Assembly (NCBI RefSeq): GCF_014269205.2
Contig: NZ_JABWRY020000001.1
Span: 558,001-622,000, forward strand
Source of the DNA: Pseudomonas kermanshahensis
GTDB lineage: Bacteria > Pseudomonadota > Gammaproteobacteria > Pseudomonadales > Pseudomonadaceae
Reading direction: 5' to 3'
Length of the DNA: 64,000 nucleotides
In this document: in pieces, positions 17,365 through 26,608 of the stretch
Layout: each line of letters opens with the position of its first letter
Position numbering within the stretch: the stretch's first letter is position 1
The notes under the pieces: model-generated
What the model was told of the DNA's origin: nothing
Database searches by the model: none
The model's input: the letters and a program-made list of their open reading frames with translations, nothing else
Position numbers and translations under genes: made by a program

Positions 17365-18174
17365 TTACGTGCGTGCACGCAGAGAAATTTGCTTGAGGTA
17401 GGCCTTGGGCGTGAGTCCGGTGTTTTCGCGGAAGCACTTGTAGAACGCCGACAGCGAATTGAAGCCCGCGCTGAACGCCAGGTCGTCGATCGGAGCCTGG
17501 GCATTATCGTCGTCCAGGCTGGCCATCAGGTGCTGCAGGCGCGCCTGGTTGACGTAACGGTAGAAGCTTTGGCCCAGCACCTGGTTGAGCAGGTAGGAGA
17601 TCTGGTTGCGGCTGTAGCCGCTGGCATCGGCGACCTGTTGCAGGTCCAGTTCCGGGTCGAGGTAGGGGCGTTGACGCTGAAAGTAGTGCTCAAGGTCCTG
17701 GGCCATGGTCGACAGCTGGCGCGGCGAAAGCCCGAGGCGGCTGGTGGCCGGTCGCGGGCCGGCGTTGGTCAGGCCATTGCCCTGTTGTCGCACCAGCGTG
17801 GCGTATTCGTTGACCCGCCAGATCAGGCCATCCTTGACGGTGATGGCCTCGCTGGACTGGAACGCGACCAGGCCTTCGCCGCCCTGCACGGTGACCTGAT
17901 ACTGGATGAAAGCAGTGCAGCCATCGACGCGGATACGGTCGCTGTGAACGATATCTTCACCCGCCTCACGTGGCAGGCTGGCGCGCACGTAGTCGCGCAG
18001 GTCGTTGAAGCCGAGCACGCGGTTCTGGAAGAAGTCGTGGTACCGCACGTCTGGGTGATACAGCGCAATGACGCCGTCGAGGTCGCGGTGCTTCCAGCAC
18101 AGGTGATAGCGCATCACGGTCTCGGCGGTGATGGGCGTCTGTTCGGGGCCGTCGGCAGGGGGGTTAGAACGCAT
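17365..18174 (-). CDS. AraC-family regulator with N-terminal SnoaL/NTF2-like domain
   Basis: 269 residues. Residues about 15-130 look like a SnoaL/NTF2-type alpha+beta barrel (MRYHLCWKHRDLDGVIALYHPDVRYHDFF, VNEYATLV), and about 165-265 are the AraC double helix-turn-helix (LDLQQVADASGYSRNQISYLLNQVLGQSF, IDDLAFSAGFNSLSAFYKCFRENTGLTPKAYL). The N-terminal barrel probably senses a small molecule. It lies 64 bases upstream of the FAD oxidase on the same strand and is the obvious candidate regulator of the amine cluster. ATG at 18174; a TTG two codons earlier is possible. Confidence 0.85.
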   Translation of the reverse strand: MRSNPPADGPEQTPITAETVMRYHLCWKHRDLDGVIALYHPDVRYHDFFQNRVLGFNDLRDYVRASLPREAGEDIVHSDRIRVDGCTAFIQYQVTVQGGEGLVAFQSSEAITVKDGLIWRVNEYATLVRQQGNGLTNAGPRPATSRLGLSPRQLSTMAQDLEHYFQRQRPYLDPELDLQQVADASGYSRNQISYLLNQVLGQSFYRYVNQARLQHLMASLDDDNAQAPIDDLAFSAGFNSLSAFYKCFRENTGLTPKAYLKQISLRART

Positions 18175-18340
18175 TCGCAAATAGTGCCGGGGGCAGGGGC
18201 GGTAGGCAAGCCAGGGGCGCGGCCAGCGGACATTGCATAAACCCTGAGCCTATACGAGCAATCCGGGTGTTTTGCACGACTCCAGGAAACGCGTTTGAGC
18301 TAACCCGTTGATTCGCTTGAAAGTTATTTTTTGACACATG

Positions 18341-18356
18341 TGGCACGGCCTCTGCA
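18341..18356 (+). promoter_or_regulatory. Sigma-54 (-24/-12) promoter
   Basis: TGGCACGGCCTCTGCA matches the RpoN consensus TGGCACG-N4-TTGCA at 11 of 12 defined positions, with the essential GG and GC exactly 10 bases apart. It points toward the membrane protein gene and ends 49 bases before its ATG. Confidence 0.75.
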
Positions 18357-18405
18357 CCGATCATCACGCGACTGGTCCCGATGCTCACAATAAAGGCGAA
18401 AAACC

Positions 18406-19296
18406 ATGATCCCCTCTGCCGAATATCCCTATGTCGATTCCCAGAATCGTTCAGGCGTGTCCTGGGCGGCCATCTTCGCGGGTGCCGCTGCTGCTGCCGC
18501 GCTGTCTTTGATCCTTGTGGTGCTCGGTGCGGGGCTTGGCTTTGCCGCCACTTCGCCCTGGGCAGATGAAGGTGCCAGCGCCCAGACCTTGGGCGTGTCG
18601 GCGATCATTTGGTTGTTGTTGACGCAGATTCTCGCTTCAGGCCTGGGCGGCTATATCGCCGGCCGGCTGCGGGTGAAGTGGGCCAATCTGCATGGCGATG
18701 AAGTGTATTTCCGCGACACGGCCCATGGCTTCCTCGCCTGGGCAGTGGCCACGCTGGTTGCGGCCATGCTGATCGTTGGCACCGTCGGTGGTTTGGCCGG
18801 TGCGGGCGTGCAGGCGGGGGCGACGGCGGTTGGGGCGGCTGCGAGCATGGCGCCCAAGCCTGATGCCAATGGTTACTTCGTCGACAGCCTGTTCCGTAGC
18901 GATGGCCCGGCAGCGGTCAGCGACGATGCTGCCAACGGCGTAGCGGCGCGCATCCTGGCCAAGTCTATCGCCCAGGGTGGCGCGATGGCTGAAGGTGACC
19001 GCGCGTATCTCGCGCAATTGGTGGCCCAGCGTACCCGCTTGAGCCAGGCGGAAGCCGAAGCACGGGTGGATGAAGTGTACGCCCAAGTGCAGCAGGCCAA
19101 GGTGCAGGCAAAACAGGCAGCTGATACGGCGGCCAAAGTGGCAGCCTGGACCGCGCTGTGGACCTTCGTTGCGCTGCTCTGCGGTGCGTTCTTTGCCAGC
19201 CTGGCTGCGTTGTTCGGTGGCCGTCAGCGTGATCGCGTGCTGTGGCTGGAAGGGGAAGGCGTGGGCTACACGACCCATCGAAGCATTCAACGTTAA
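18406..19296 (+). CDS. Uncharacterised integral membrane protein
   Basis: 296 residues, function not recognised; similar proteins have been labelled PhnA-like without evidence. Three Ala/Gly-rich membrane segments at about residues 19-48, 61-85 and 108-140, then a 100-residue soluble part with a helical, coiled-coil-prone Gln/Ala stretch (QAEAEARVDEVYAQVQQAK) and a last membrane helix at about 240-264 (WTALWTFVALLCGAFFASLAAL). Many small residues in the helices suggest tight packing or oligomers. Preceded by a strong sigma-54 promoter match and followed after 15 bases by a 24-residue membrane peptide. Confidence 0.8.
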   Translation: MIPSAEYPYVDSQNRSGVSWAAIFAGAAAAAALSLILVVLGAGLGFAATSPWADEGASAQTLGVSAIIWLLLTQILASGLGGYIAGRLRVKWANLHGDEVYFRDTAHGFLAWAVATLVAAMLIVGTVGGLAGAGVQAGATAVGAAASMAPKPDANGYFVDSLFRSDGPAAVSDDAANGVAARILAKSIAQGGAMAEGDRAYLAQLVAQRTRLSQAEAEARVDEVYAQVQQAKVQAKQAADTAAKVAAWTALWTFVALLCGAFFASLAALFGGRQRDRVLWLEGEGVGYTTHRSIQR

Positions 19297-19311
19297 GGAA
19301 GGAGAAACAAC

Positions 19312-19386
19312 ATGCGCTCATTACTGCTGTGGATGCTTGGGGTACCGATTCCGGTGATCATCTTGATCGCGATATTCATGCACTGA
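19312..19386 (+). CDS. 24-residue membrane peptide
   Basis: ATG at 19312 with AAGGAGAAACAAC upstream (a strong ribosome site) and TGA at 19384. The product, starting MRSLLLWMLGVPIPVIILI and ending in His, is one hydrophobic helix with a VPIP break. It is too short for usual gene callers. The strong ribosome site and the 15-base gap from the larger membrane protein indicate a real co-expressed micropeptide, perhaps a subunit or regulator of that protein. Confidence 0.7.
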   Translation: MRSLLLWMLGVPIPVIILIAIFMH

Positions 19387-19392
19387 GAATGT

Positions 19393-19492
19393 GGGGCCGC
19401 TTTGCGGCCCATCGCCGGCAAGCCGGCTCCCACAGGTGCGGCGCAGGTTTGAAGCCTGCGCCGTACTTGTGGGAGCCGGCTTGCCGGCGAAG
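19393..19492. repeat. Hairpin plus REP pair, GCCGGC variant
   Basis: GGGGCCGC-TTT-GCGGCCC terminator-like stem followed by inverted REP arms CGCCGGCAAGCCGGCTCCCA and complement, with an inner GGCGCAGG/CCTGCGCC stem. Both arms carry the same CCGGC substitution. Convergent gap before dppF. Confidence 0.82.
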
Positions 19493-19506
19493 AATGTCAC
19501 ACCGAC

Positions 19507-20475
19507 CTAGAGAAATTGCTCTGCATAATGGCAGGCGACTTGCCGGGTTCCCACTTGCCTGAAGGCCGGCACTTCAACAGCACAGCGCTCCGTCGCATAC
19601 GGGCAACGCTTGTGGAACGCGCAGCCATCCGGCGGGTTCAACGGGTTGGGTAATTCCCCTGCAATGCGAATCTTAGGCTTCAACGGGTCTGGATGAATCG
19701 CCGGCGTTGCCGACAGCAATGCCTGGGTATAAGGGTGCAGCGGCTTCTCGTAGATATCCGCCTTCGGCCCCATCTCCGCCGGCCGCCCCAGGTACATCAC
19801 CAACACCTGATCCGCCACATGCCGAACCACCGCCAGGTTGTGCGAGATGAATACGTAAGCGGTGTTGAATTCCTTCTGCAGGTCCATGAACAGGTTCAGC
19901 ACCTGTGCCTGGATCGACACGTCGAGTGCAGAGGTCGGCTCGTCCGCCACCAGCACCTTGGGCTGCAGCATCATGGCCCGGGCCAGGGCGATACGCTGAC
20001 GCTGCCCCCCCGAGAACATGTGCGGGTAGCGCTGGTAGTGCTCGGGTCGCAGGCCGACCTGCTCCATCATCTTCTGCACTTTCTCGCGCCGTTCGGCCTT
20101 GCTCAGCGAGGTGTTGATCAGCAGTGGCTCTGCCAATTGGTCGCCGATCTTCTGGCGCGGGTTCAGCGAGGCATACGGGCTCTGGAAGACCATCTGCACA
20201 TCGCGGCGCAATTGCTTGCGCTCGGCCTTGCTGGCGCCTGTGACCTCGGTGCCGGCGATCTGCAGCGAGCCGGAGGAGGGCTCTTCGATCAAGGTCAGGG
20301 CGCGCGCCAGGGTCGATTTGCCACAGCCGGATTCACCGACCACAGCCAGGGTCTTGCCGGCCTCCAGTTCGAACGATACGCCATTGAGCGCACGCACCAG
20401 GGCGTGGCCCTTGAACAGGCCGCGGGACACTTCGTAATGGCGAGTCAACTCGCGGGCAGTAAGTACGACGGCCAT
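19507..20475 (-). CDS. dppF: Di/oligopeptide ABC transporter ATP-binding protein DppF
   Basis: 322-residue ATPase of a peptide importer. Walker A GESGCGKST, signature FSGGQRQRIALARAM, Walker B VLVADEPTSALD, and the C-terminal oligopeptide-transporter extension with the cysteine motif GCAFHKRCPYATERC that binds an iron-sulphur cluster in this subfamily. Starts at ATG 20475, overlapping the dppD stop by one base. Forms a heterodimer with DppD. Confidence 0.94.
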   Translation of the reverse strand: MAVVLTARELTRHYEVSRGLFKGHALVRALNGVSFELEAGKTLAVVGESGCGKSTLARALTLIEEPSSGSLQIAGTEVTGASKAERKQLRRDVQMVFQSPYASLNPRQKIGDQLAEPLLINTSLSKAERREKVQKMMEQVGLRPEHYQRYPHMFSGGQRQRIALARAMMLQPKVLVADEPTSALDVSIQAQVLNLFMDLQKEFNTAYVFISHNLAVVRHVADQVLVMYLGRPAEMGPKADIYEKPLHPYTQALLSATPAIHPDPLKPKIRIAGELPNPLNPPDGCAFHKRCPYATERCAVEVPAFRQVGTRQVACHYAEQFL

Positions 20476-21443
20476 CACGCCACCTCCTGGTTCAGCGGGT
20501 AGAAGCAACGCACCAGGCTGTGTGCCTGGGGGGCGAGGGGCGGGCGCTGTTGCCGGCAGTTGTCCTGCACGTACGGGCAGCGCGGCGACAGCAGGCAACC
20601 TTGCGGCCGGTCGTAACGGCCAGGGACGATGCCGGGGAGGGTGGCCAGGCGCTCGGCGCCCAGGCTGTGCTCGGGGATCGCCGCCAGCAGGGCTTCGCTG
20701 TAGGGGTGGGCGGGGACGTCGAACAGCTCGGGCACCTGGCCCACTTCTACCGCTTGCCCGGCGTACATCACACACACGCGCCGGGCGGTTTCAGCCACCA
20801 CGGCCAGGTCATGGGTAATGAGAATGAGCGCCATGTTGCGCTCTTTCTGCAGGTTGACCAGCAGCTCCATGATCTGCGCCTGGATGGTCACATCGAGGGC
20901 GGTGGTGGGTTCGTCGGCGATCAGCAGCTTGGGTTCGCCGGCAATCGCCATGGCGATCGCCACGCGCTGGCTCATGCCGCCAGACAGCTGGTGCGGATAC
21001 GCGTCCAGGCGGCTTTCCGCGGCCGGGATCTCGACTTTTTTCAACAGTTCCAGGGCCCGCTGGCGCGCAGCCTTGCCCTTCAGGCCCAGGTGCTGGCGCA
21101 GCACTTCTTCGATCTGATAGCCCACGGTGAAGCTCGGGTTGAGCGCGGTCATCGGGTCCTGGAAGACCATGGCGATGTCCTTGCCCACCACCTTGCGCCG
21201 CTGGCGGCCGCTGAGCTTGAGCATGTCGGTGCCGTTGAACGTCATGGTATCGGCGGTGATGCGCCCGGGGGCGTCGATCAGGCCCATCAGGGCCATCATG
21301 GTGACGGATTTGCCCGAGCCGGACTCGCCAACGATGGCCAGGATCTCTCCGGCATCCACGGCCAGGTCCAGGCCGTCCACTACCGGTACTGCATGGGCGT
21401 CGCCGAAGCGCACATTGAGGTTGTTGATCTGCAACAGTGACAT
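20475..21443 (-). CDS. dppD: Di/oligopeptide ABC transporter ATP-binding protein DppD
   Basis: 322 residues. Walker [10 protein letters not shown], signature [15 protein letters not shown], Walker [13 protein letters not shown], switch THDLAVVAE, and the C-terminal cysteine motif [18 protein letters not shown] at 21443 has GAGGAGAACGCC directly upstream; an earlier in-frame start lies inside dppC. One-base overlap with dppF. Confidence 0.94.
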   Translation of the reverse strand: MSLLQINNLNVRFGDAHAVPVVDGLDLAVDAGEILAIVGESGSGKSVTMMALMGLIDAPGRITADTMTFNGTDMLKLSGRQRRKVVGKDIAMVFQDPMTALNPSFTVGYQIEEVLRQHLGLKGKAARQRALELLKKVEIPAAESRLDAYPHQLSGGMSQRVAIAMAIAGEPKLLIADEPTTALDVTIQAQIMELLVNLQKERNMALILITHDLAVVAETARRVCVMYAGQAVEVGQVPELFDVPAHPYSEALLAAIPEHSLGAERLATLPGIVPGRYDRPQGCLLSPRCPYVQDNCRQQRPPLAPQAHSLVRCFYPLNQEVA

Positions 21444-21453
21444 GGCGTTCTCC

Positions 21454-22380
21454 TCAGGCGGCGTTCTTGAGTTTCGGGTCCAGCGCATCGCGCAGTCCGT
21501 CGCCCATCAGGTTGATTGCCAGCACGCTGAGCAGAATGGTCACCCCCGGCAGGCTCACCACCCACCAGGCCCGCTCGATGTAGTCGCGGGCCGAAGCCAG
21601 CATGGTGCCCCACTCGGGGGTGGGCGGTTGCACGCCCAGGCCGAGGAAGCCCAGGGCCGCGGCGTCGAGGATCGCCGAAGAGAAACTCAAGGTAGCCTGC
21701 ACGATCAACGGCGCCATGCAGTTGGGCAGCACGGTGACGAACATCAGCCGCGGCAAGCTGGCACCGGCCAGGCGGGCGGCGGTGACGTAGTCGCGGTTGA
21801 GTTCGCCCATTACCGCGGCGCGGGTCAGCCGCACATAGGCAGGCAGCGAGACAATGGCGATGGCGATCACGGTGTTGATCAGGCCAGGGCCGAGGATGGC
21901 GACGATGGCCACGGCCAGCAGCAGCGAGGGCAGGGCCAGCATCACGTCCATCAGGCGCATGATCGAGGGGCCGAGGAAGTGCGGGAAGAAGCCGGCCAGC
22001 AGGCCCAGCAGAATCCCTGGGATCAGCGACATCACCACCGACGACAGGCCGATCAGCAATGACAGCCGGGCGCCCTGGATCAAGCGCGACAGCAGGTCGC
22101 GGCCCAGTTCGTCGGTGCCGAGGATGAACTGCCAGGTACCGCCTTCGAGCCACACCGGCGGGGTCAGCAGGAAGTCACGGTACTGCTCGCTCGGGTCATG
22201 CGGGGCGACCCAAGGGGCGAACAGGGCGCAGAACACCACCAGGCACATGAAGGCCAGGCCCATCACCGCGCCTTTGTTGCGCGAGAAGGCGTGCCAGAAT
22301 TCCTTGTACGGCGAGGGGTAGAGCAGGCTTTGGTCCACCGGGCTGGCCGGTGCGACGGATTTTGCAATCGGGCTAGTCAT
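21454..22380 (-). CDS. dppC: Di/oligopeptide ABC transporter permease DppC
   Basis: 308-residue permease: N-terminal OppC-type segment ([31 protein letters not shown]), about six membrane helices, and the ATPase-contact loop [30 protein letters not shown]. Gap of 10 bases to dppB and 10 to dppD. Confidence 0.94.
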   Translation of the reverse strand: MTSPIAKSVAPASPVDQSLLYPSPYKEFWHAFSRNKGAVMGLAFMCLVVFCALFAPWVAPHDPSEQYRDFLLTPPVWLEGGTWQFILGTDELGRDLLSRLIQGARLSLLIGLSSVVMSLIPGILLGLLAGFFPHFLGPSIMRLMDVMLALPSLLLAVAIVAILGPGLINTVIAIAIVSLPAYVRLTRAAVMGELNRDYVTAARLAGASLPRLMFVTVLPNCMAPLIVQATLSFSSAILDAAALGFLGLGVQPPTPEWGTMLASARDYIERAWWVVSLPGVTILLSVLAINLMGDGLRDALDPKLKNAA

Positions 22381-22390
22381 GGCGAAGGCC

Positions 22391-23401
22391 TCAGCGCTGA
22401 TGACGGATGCGTGGGTTGGCCAGGCCGTAGAGGATGTCCACGACGAAGTTGACCAGAATCACCAGGCAGGCGATCAACAGGATGCCGTTCTGGACCACGG
22501 GGTAGTCACGGGCACCGATGGCTTCGATCAGCCATTTGCCGATGCCCGGCCAGGAAAAGATGGTTTCGGTGAGCACGGCGCCGGCCAGCAGTGTGCCGAC
22601 TTGCAGGCCGAACACGGTGAGCACCGGGATCAGCGCGTTACGCAGGCCGTGCACGAACACCACGCGGGCGGGCGACAGGCCCTTGGCGCGGGCAGTGCGG
22701 ATGTAGTCTTCGCGCAGTACTTCGAGCATGGACGAGCGGGTCATGCGGGCGATCACCGCCAGCGGAATGGTGCCCAGTACGATGGCCGGCAGGATCAGGT
22801 GCATCACCGCATCCTTGAACGCGCCTTCTTCGTCGCTCAGCAGGGTGTCGATCAGCATGAAACCGGTTTTCGGCTCGATGTCGTAGAGCAGGTCGATGCG
22901 CCCGGACACCGGCGTCCAGCCCAGGCTGACCGAGAAGAACATGATCAGGATCAGGCCCCACCAGAAAATCGGCATGGAGTAGCCAGCGAGCGAGATGCCC
23001 ATCACCCCATGATCGAACAGCGAGCCCCGCTTCAGTGCCGCGATCACCCCGGCCAGCAGGCCGACGATGCCGGCGAACAGCAGGGCGGCGAAGGCCAGCT
23101 CCAAGGTGGCGGGGAACAGGGTGAGGAATTCGGTCCACACGCTCTCGCGGGTACGCAGCGATTCGCCCAGGTCACCCTGGGCGAGCTTGCCCACATAGTC
23201 CAGGTACTGGACCGGCAGTGGCTTGTTCAGGCCCAGGCGCTCCATGGCCTGGGCGTGCATTTCGGGGTCGACCCTGCGCTCGCCCATCATCACTTCCACC
23301 GGGTCGCCGGGGATCAGGCGTATGAGCGCGAAGGTGAGCAAGGTGATACCGAAGAAGGTCGGGATCAGCAGGCCCAGGCGCCGGGCAATAAAACTCAACA
23401 T
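22391..23401 (-). CDS. dppB: Di/oligopeptide ABC transporter permease DppB
   Basis: 336 residues, first permease subunit: N-terminal helix MLSFIARRLGLLIPTFFGITLLTFALIRLIPGDPVEVMMG is diagnostic of DppB/OppB, followed by the loop YIRTARAKGLSPARVVFVHGLRNALIPVLT. Together with DppC it makes the channel used by the three upstream binding proteins. Confidence 0.95.
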   Translation of the reverse strand: MLSFIARRLGLLIPTFFGITLLTFALIRLIPGDPVEVMMGERRVDPEMHAQAMERLGLNKPLPVQYLDYVGKLAQGDLGESLRTRESVWTEFLTLFPATLELAFAALLFAGIVGLLAGVIAALKRGSLFDHGVMGISLAGYSMPIFWWGLILIMFFSVSLGWTPVSGRIDLLYDIEPKTGFMLIDTLLSDEEGAFKDAVMHLILPAIVLGTIPLAVIARMTRSSMLEVLREDYIRTARAKGLSPARVVFVHGLRNALIPVLTVFGLQVGTLLAGAVLTETIFSWPGIGKWLIEAIGARDYPVVQNGILLIACLVILVNFVVDILYGLANPRIRHQR

Positions 23402-23452
23402 TGTCGGGGTTACCTCTTCAGGCCAGGCGGCAGTCAGCGCGCCACGGCAGTG

Positions 23453-23481
23453 CCGCCGGTCCCCGTGTGGGCTGCCGGCGG
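23453..23481 (-). other. Intercistronic hairpin between binding protein and dppB
   Basis: Arms CCGCCGG/CCGGCGG with a smaller stem inside (CCCC/GGG) in the 91-base gap. No T-run. Such structures commonly protect the abundant binding-protein mRNA from 3' decay and reduce permease expression. Confidence 0.5.
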
Positions 23482-23492
23482 TCGTTGTTTTT

Positions 23493-25088
23493 CTACTTCA
23501 CCCGGGTGGTGGCGAAGTTGTTGTTGGTCAGAGGGTTGATCACGTAACCCTCCACGTTGTCACGCATGGCGGTAAACACCTTCGGGTGGGCCATGTTGAT
23601 CCAGGGCTGGTCGTCATCGTACACCTTCAATGCCTCGCTATAGAGCCTTGCACGCGCGTCGTTATCGATCACCTCGCGGGCTTGGGTGATCAACGCCTGG
23701 AATTTCGAGTTGCACCAGCGCGCGTAGTTCTCGCCATTTTTCGCCGCCTCGCAACTGAGCAGCGGGGTGAGGAAATTGTCTGGGTCGCCGTTGTCGCTGG
23801 CCCAGCCGGTGGACACCAGGTCGGCTTCGCCTTTTTTTGCCCGGCGCAGCATCTCGGCCCACTCCATGACGCGGATGTCGAGCTTGATGCCGACCTTGGC
23901 CAGGTCTGATTGCAACATCTCGGCGGACAGCCGCGGGTTGGGGTTGGTCGGGCCGCCGCCGTTGCGGGTGAACAGGGTGATGACCGTACCTTCCGGTACA
24001 CCGGCCTCCTTGAGCAGCGCACGTGCCTTGTCCAGGTCGCGGGGCGGGTTTTTGTTGTCGCGGTTGAAGCCGATCATTGACGGCGGGTAGGGGTTGATAG
24101 CGACCAGGGCGTTGCCTTTGCCGAACAGCTGATCGACTTGGGTCTGGCGGTCGAAGGCCATGTCGATGGCTTTGCGCACCCGCACATCGCTGAGGTATTT
24201 GTGCTCGGTGTTCATGGCGATGTAGCCGGTAACCAGTGCTTCGGTGTTGGCGATCTTGAGCTTAGGGTCAGCTTTGATCGACGGCACGTCCTCGGGCTTG
24301 GGGTATAGCGCTACCTGGCATTCGTTGGCGCGCAGCTTCTGCAGGCGGACGTTGCTGTCGCTGGCGATGGCAAAGATCAGGGCATCGGCCGGTGGCTTGC
24401 CACGGAAGTAGTCTGGGTTGGCCTTGTAGCGGACCTGTGCGTCCTTGCTGTAGCGCTGGAAGATGAACGGGCCGGTACCGATCGGCTTGCTGTTGAGGTC
24501 GCCTGTCTTCCCTGCCTTCAGCAACTGGTCGCCGTATTCGGCGGAGTAGATCGAGGTGAAGCCCATGGCCATGTCACGCAGAAACGGTGCTTCCGGGCGG
24601 GTGAGGGTGATCACCACGGTGTGATCGTCAGTCTTGTCTACCGACTTGAGCAATTTGCCAAAGGCCATGCTTTCGAAATACGGGTAGCCGACGCTGGTCT
24701 TGTCGTGCCAGGGGTGTTGAGGGTCGAGCTGGCGGCGCAGGCTCCACAGCACGTCGTCGGCATTGAAGTCGCGGGTGGGCGTGAAGTAGTCGGTGGTGTG
24801 GAACTTCACCCCCTGGCGCAGGTGGAAGGTGTACGTCAGGCCATCAGCGGAGATGTCCCAGCGTTCCGCCAGTGCCGGCTGGATGTCGGTCGTCCCGGGG
24901 GTGAAATCGACCAGGCGGTTGAACAGGGTTTCGGACGAGGCATCGAACGTCACGGCCGTGGTGTACTGGACGACATCGAAGCCCTCGGGGCTGGCTTCGG
25001 TACACACCACCAGCGGCTTGGCCGCAAGCGGCGCGGCGCTGCCCAGGATGAGCGCTGCCAGGGCAGCGCGGAGCGGTAGCGATTTCAT
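23493..25088 (-). CDS. Periplasmic di/oligopeptide-binding protein (DppA paralogue 1)
   Basis: 531 residues, SBP family 5. Signal peptide MKSLPLRAALAALILGSAAPLAA, then VVCTEASPEGFDVVQYTT, GLTYTFHLRQGVKFH, KPIGTGPFIFQRY and WASDNGDPDNFLTPLLSC, all DppA-type. ATG at 25088 with AGGGAG 5 bases upstream. It is adjacent to dppB and is the most divergent of the three binding proteins here (for example CTEASPEGFD instead of CSEGSPAGFD, and a GGGPTNPNPRL segment where the others have PVQRPYNPNAKL), so it may take different peptides. Confidence 0.92.
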   Translation of the reverse strand: MKSLPLRAALAALILGSAAPLAAKPLVVCTEASPEGFDVVQYTTAVTFDASSETLFNRLVDFTPGTTDIQPALAERWDISADGLTYTFHLRQGVKFHTTDYFTPTRDFNADDVLWSLRRQLDPQHPWHDKTSVGYPYFESMAFGKLLKSVDKTDDHTVVITLTRPEAPFLRDMAMGFTSIYSAEYGDQLLKAGKTGDLNSKPIGTGPFIFQRYSKDAQVRYKANPDYFRGKPPADALIFAIASDSNVRLQKLRANECQVALYPKPEDVPSIKADPKLKIANTEALVTGYIAMNTEHKYLSDVRVRKAIDMAFDRQTQVDQLFGKGNALVAINPYPPSMIGFNRDNKNPPRDLDKARALLKEAGVPEGTVITLFTRNGGGPTNPNPRLSAEMLQSDLAKVGIKLDIRVMEWAEMLRRAKKGEADLVSTGWASDNGDPDNFLTPLLSCEAAKNGENYARWCNSKFQALITQAREVIDNDARARLYSEALKVYDDDQPWINMAHPKVFTAMRDNVEGYVINPLTNNNFATTRVK

Positions 25089-25123
25089 GAATACTCCCTG
25101 CAAGCTTTGATTCCAGCGTAGCC

Positions 25124-25164
25124 GCCACGGCCTGTTTTTTTCAGTGGGCGAAGCAGGCCGTGGC
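25124..25164. other. Long stem between porin and binding-protein genes
   Basis: Perfect 11-bp inverted arms GCCACGGCCTG/CAGGCCGTGGC separated by 19 bases, in the 84-base gap between the porin stop and the next gene. Could be a partial terminator or mRNA stabiliser. Confidence 0.5.
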
Positions 25165-25172
25165 GTCATGGG

Positions 25173-26552
25173 TCAGAGGATGTTGAACGGAATGGTGGTC
25201 ACCACGCGGAACTCGTCCAGGCTGCCATCGGCCTGGGCCTTGCTGGCGCGGTGTGCGGTGTAGGTGGCGCGGATACTGGTGTCTTTCAGCGGGCCGCTCT
25301 GCACCGCGTAGCTGGTGCCGATGCCCCACTCGTAGTGGGTCTCGCCGTCCAGCCCCTTCACGTCATAGGCGGTGCCGCGGTAGTGGGTGCCGTCGATGCC
25401 CCAGCCGCGGGCGTTGTACAGGTTGAACTTCAGGCCCGGCACGCCGTAGGGCGCCATGTTCAGCACATAGGAAATCTGCAGGGATTTCTCGTTGGGGCCG
25501 TTGAAGTCCGAGAGCAGCGAGTTGGCCAGGTAGATGCCGTTGGTTTCGTGCAGGTAGTCGAAGTACTCGTTGCCGTTGACCTGCTGCCAGGCGGCGGAGA
25601 GTGTGTGGGCCTGGTGGGTCAGGCCAAGCGACAGGCTGTAGGTGTCGTTGTCGATCTCACCCATCTTCTTGCTGCCTTCGTCCACGGTCTTGTAGTAGTT
25701 CAGACCGGTGCTCAGGCTGAGTACGGCGCTGTCGCCCAGCACGTGGTTGGCGCCGAAGTAGTACTGGTTCCAGAAGTCGTCGACCTTGGTGGCGTACAGG
25801 CTGGTGGTCAGGCTCTTGAACGGCTGGTAGTTGACCCCGGTGGTGCTGGCGCGGTCGGTCTCGACGCCAGCGGCGCCATACTCGCTGCGGAACTTGCTGA
25901 GGCTTTGCTCGGTGCGCGGCGAGACGCGGTCGAAGGTGCCCAGGTCGAACGAGAGGTTGTCGAATTCGGCACTGTGCAGAAAGGCACCCTGGAAGCTCGA
26001 AGGCAGGGCGCGGTTGCCGATGTAAGCGATCATCGGCGTGTCCACCGACTGGCGGCCGACGGTGAGTGTGGTGTTGGACACACGGGCTTTGATGTTGCCC
26101 AGGCCCAGTTTGCTCCACTGGCCGATGGGGTCGCCGTCGCTGTGGGTCAGCGTCCGGTTGTTGGGGCCGGCGATGGCCTCGCGGTCTTGTAGCAGGGCAA
26201 CAGCGTTGTAGCCGGCCGCCTCGACGGCAAAGCCCACGGTGCCTTGGGTAAAGCCCGAGCTGTAGTTGAGGAGGGTGCCTTGCAGCCAGTTCTCGCGGCT
26301 GTGGGTGTCGTGGCGGGTGCCGTCGCTTTTGTAGTACTTCCACAGCGGGGCGCGGGCGGCGCGCTCGCGGGCGTACCAGTTGCGGGTCGAGCCGGACAGG
26401 CTCTGGCCGTCGACGAAGCCGGTGGCTTGTTCCTGTTCGCTGCCGGTCTTGAGGGTGAGCGGGACGTAGTCCTGGCGCTGAGGGTCGGCTTCGACCACGG
26501 AGCAAAAGCTGCCAATGGTTAAGGCCAGTGCGGTTGAGGTGAATAATCTCAA
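25173..26552 (-). CDS. opdP: OprD-family outer-membrane porin, OpdP-like
   Basis: 459 residues: signal peptide LRLFTSTALALTIGSFCSVVEA, then an 18-strand OprD-type barrel with the typical FVDGQSLSGSTRNWYARE start and FKSLTTSLYATKVDDFWNQYYFG, ending FRVVTTIPFNIL. OprD-type porins take basic amino acids and peptides; the position among dpp genes matches OpdP of P. aeruginosa, a glycine-glutamate dipeptide channel. Start is TTG at 26552 with GGGAG 8 bases upstream; no ATG precedes the signal peptide. Confidence 0.88.
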   Translation of the reverse strand: MRLFTSTALALTIGSFCSVVEADPQRQDYVPLTLKTGSEQEQATGFVDGQSLSGSTRNWYARERAARAPLWKYYKSDGTRHDTHSRENWLQGTLLNYSSGFTQGTVGFAVEAAGYNAVALLQDREAIAGPNNRTLTHSDGDPIGQWSKLGLGNIKARVSNTTLTVGRQSVDTPMIAYIGNRALPSSFQGAFLHSAEFDNLSFDLGTFDRVSPRTEQSLSKFRSEYGAAGVETDRASTTGVNYQPFKSLTTSLYATKVDDFWNQYYFGANHVLGDSAVLSLSTGLNYYKTVDEGSKKMGEIDNDTYSLSLGLTHQAHTLSAAWQQVNGNEYFDYLHETNGIYLANSLLSDFNGPNEKSLQISYVLNMAPYGVPGLKFNLYNARGWGIDGTHYRGTAYDVKGLDGETHYEWGIGTSYAVQSGPLKDTSIRATYTAHRASKAQADGSLDEFRVVTTIPFNIL

Positions 26553-26608
26553 GGTGAAAGCTCCCTTTCCTTTTTCTAGTTATTACCGGCCTTGTGAGCC
26601 GGGTTTAT

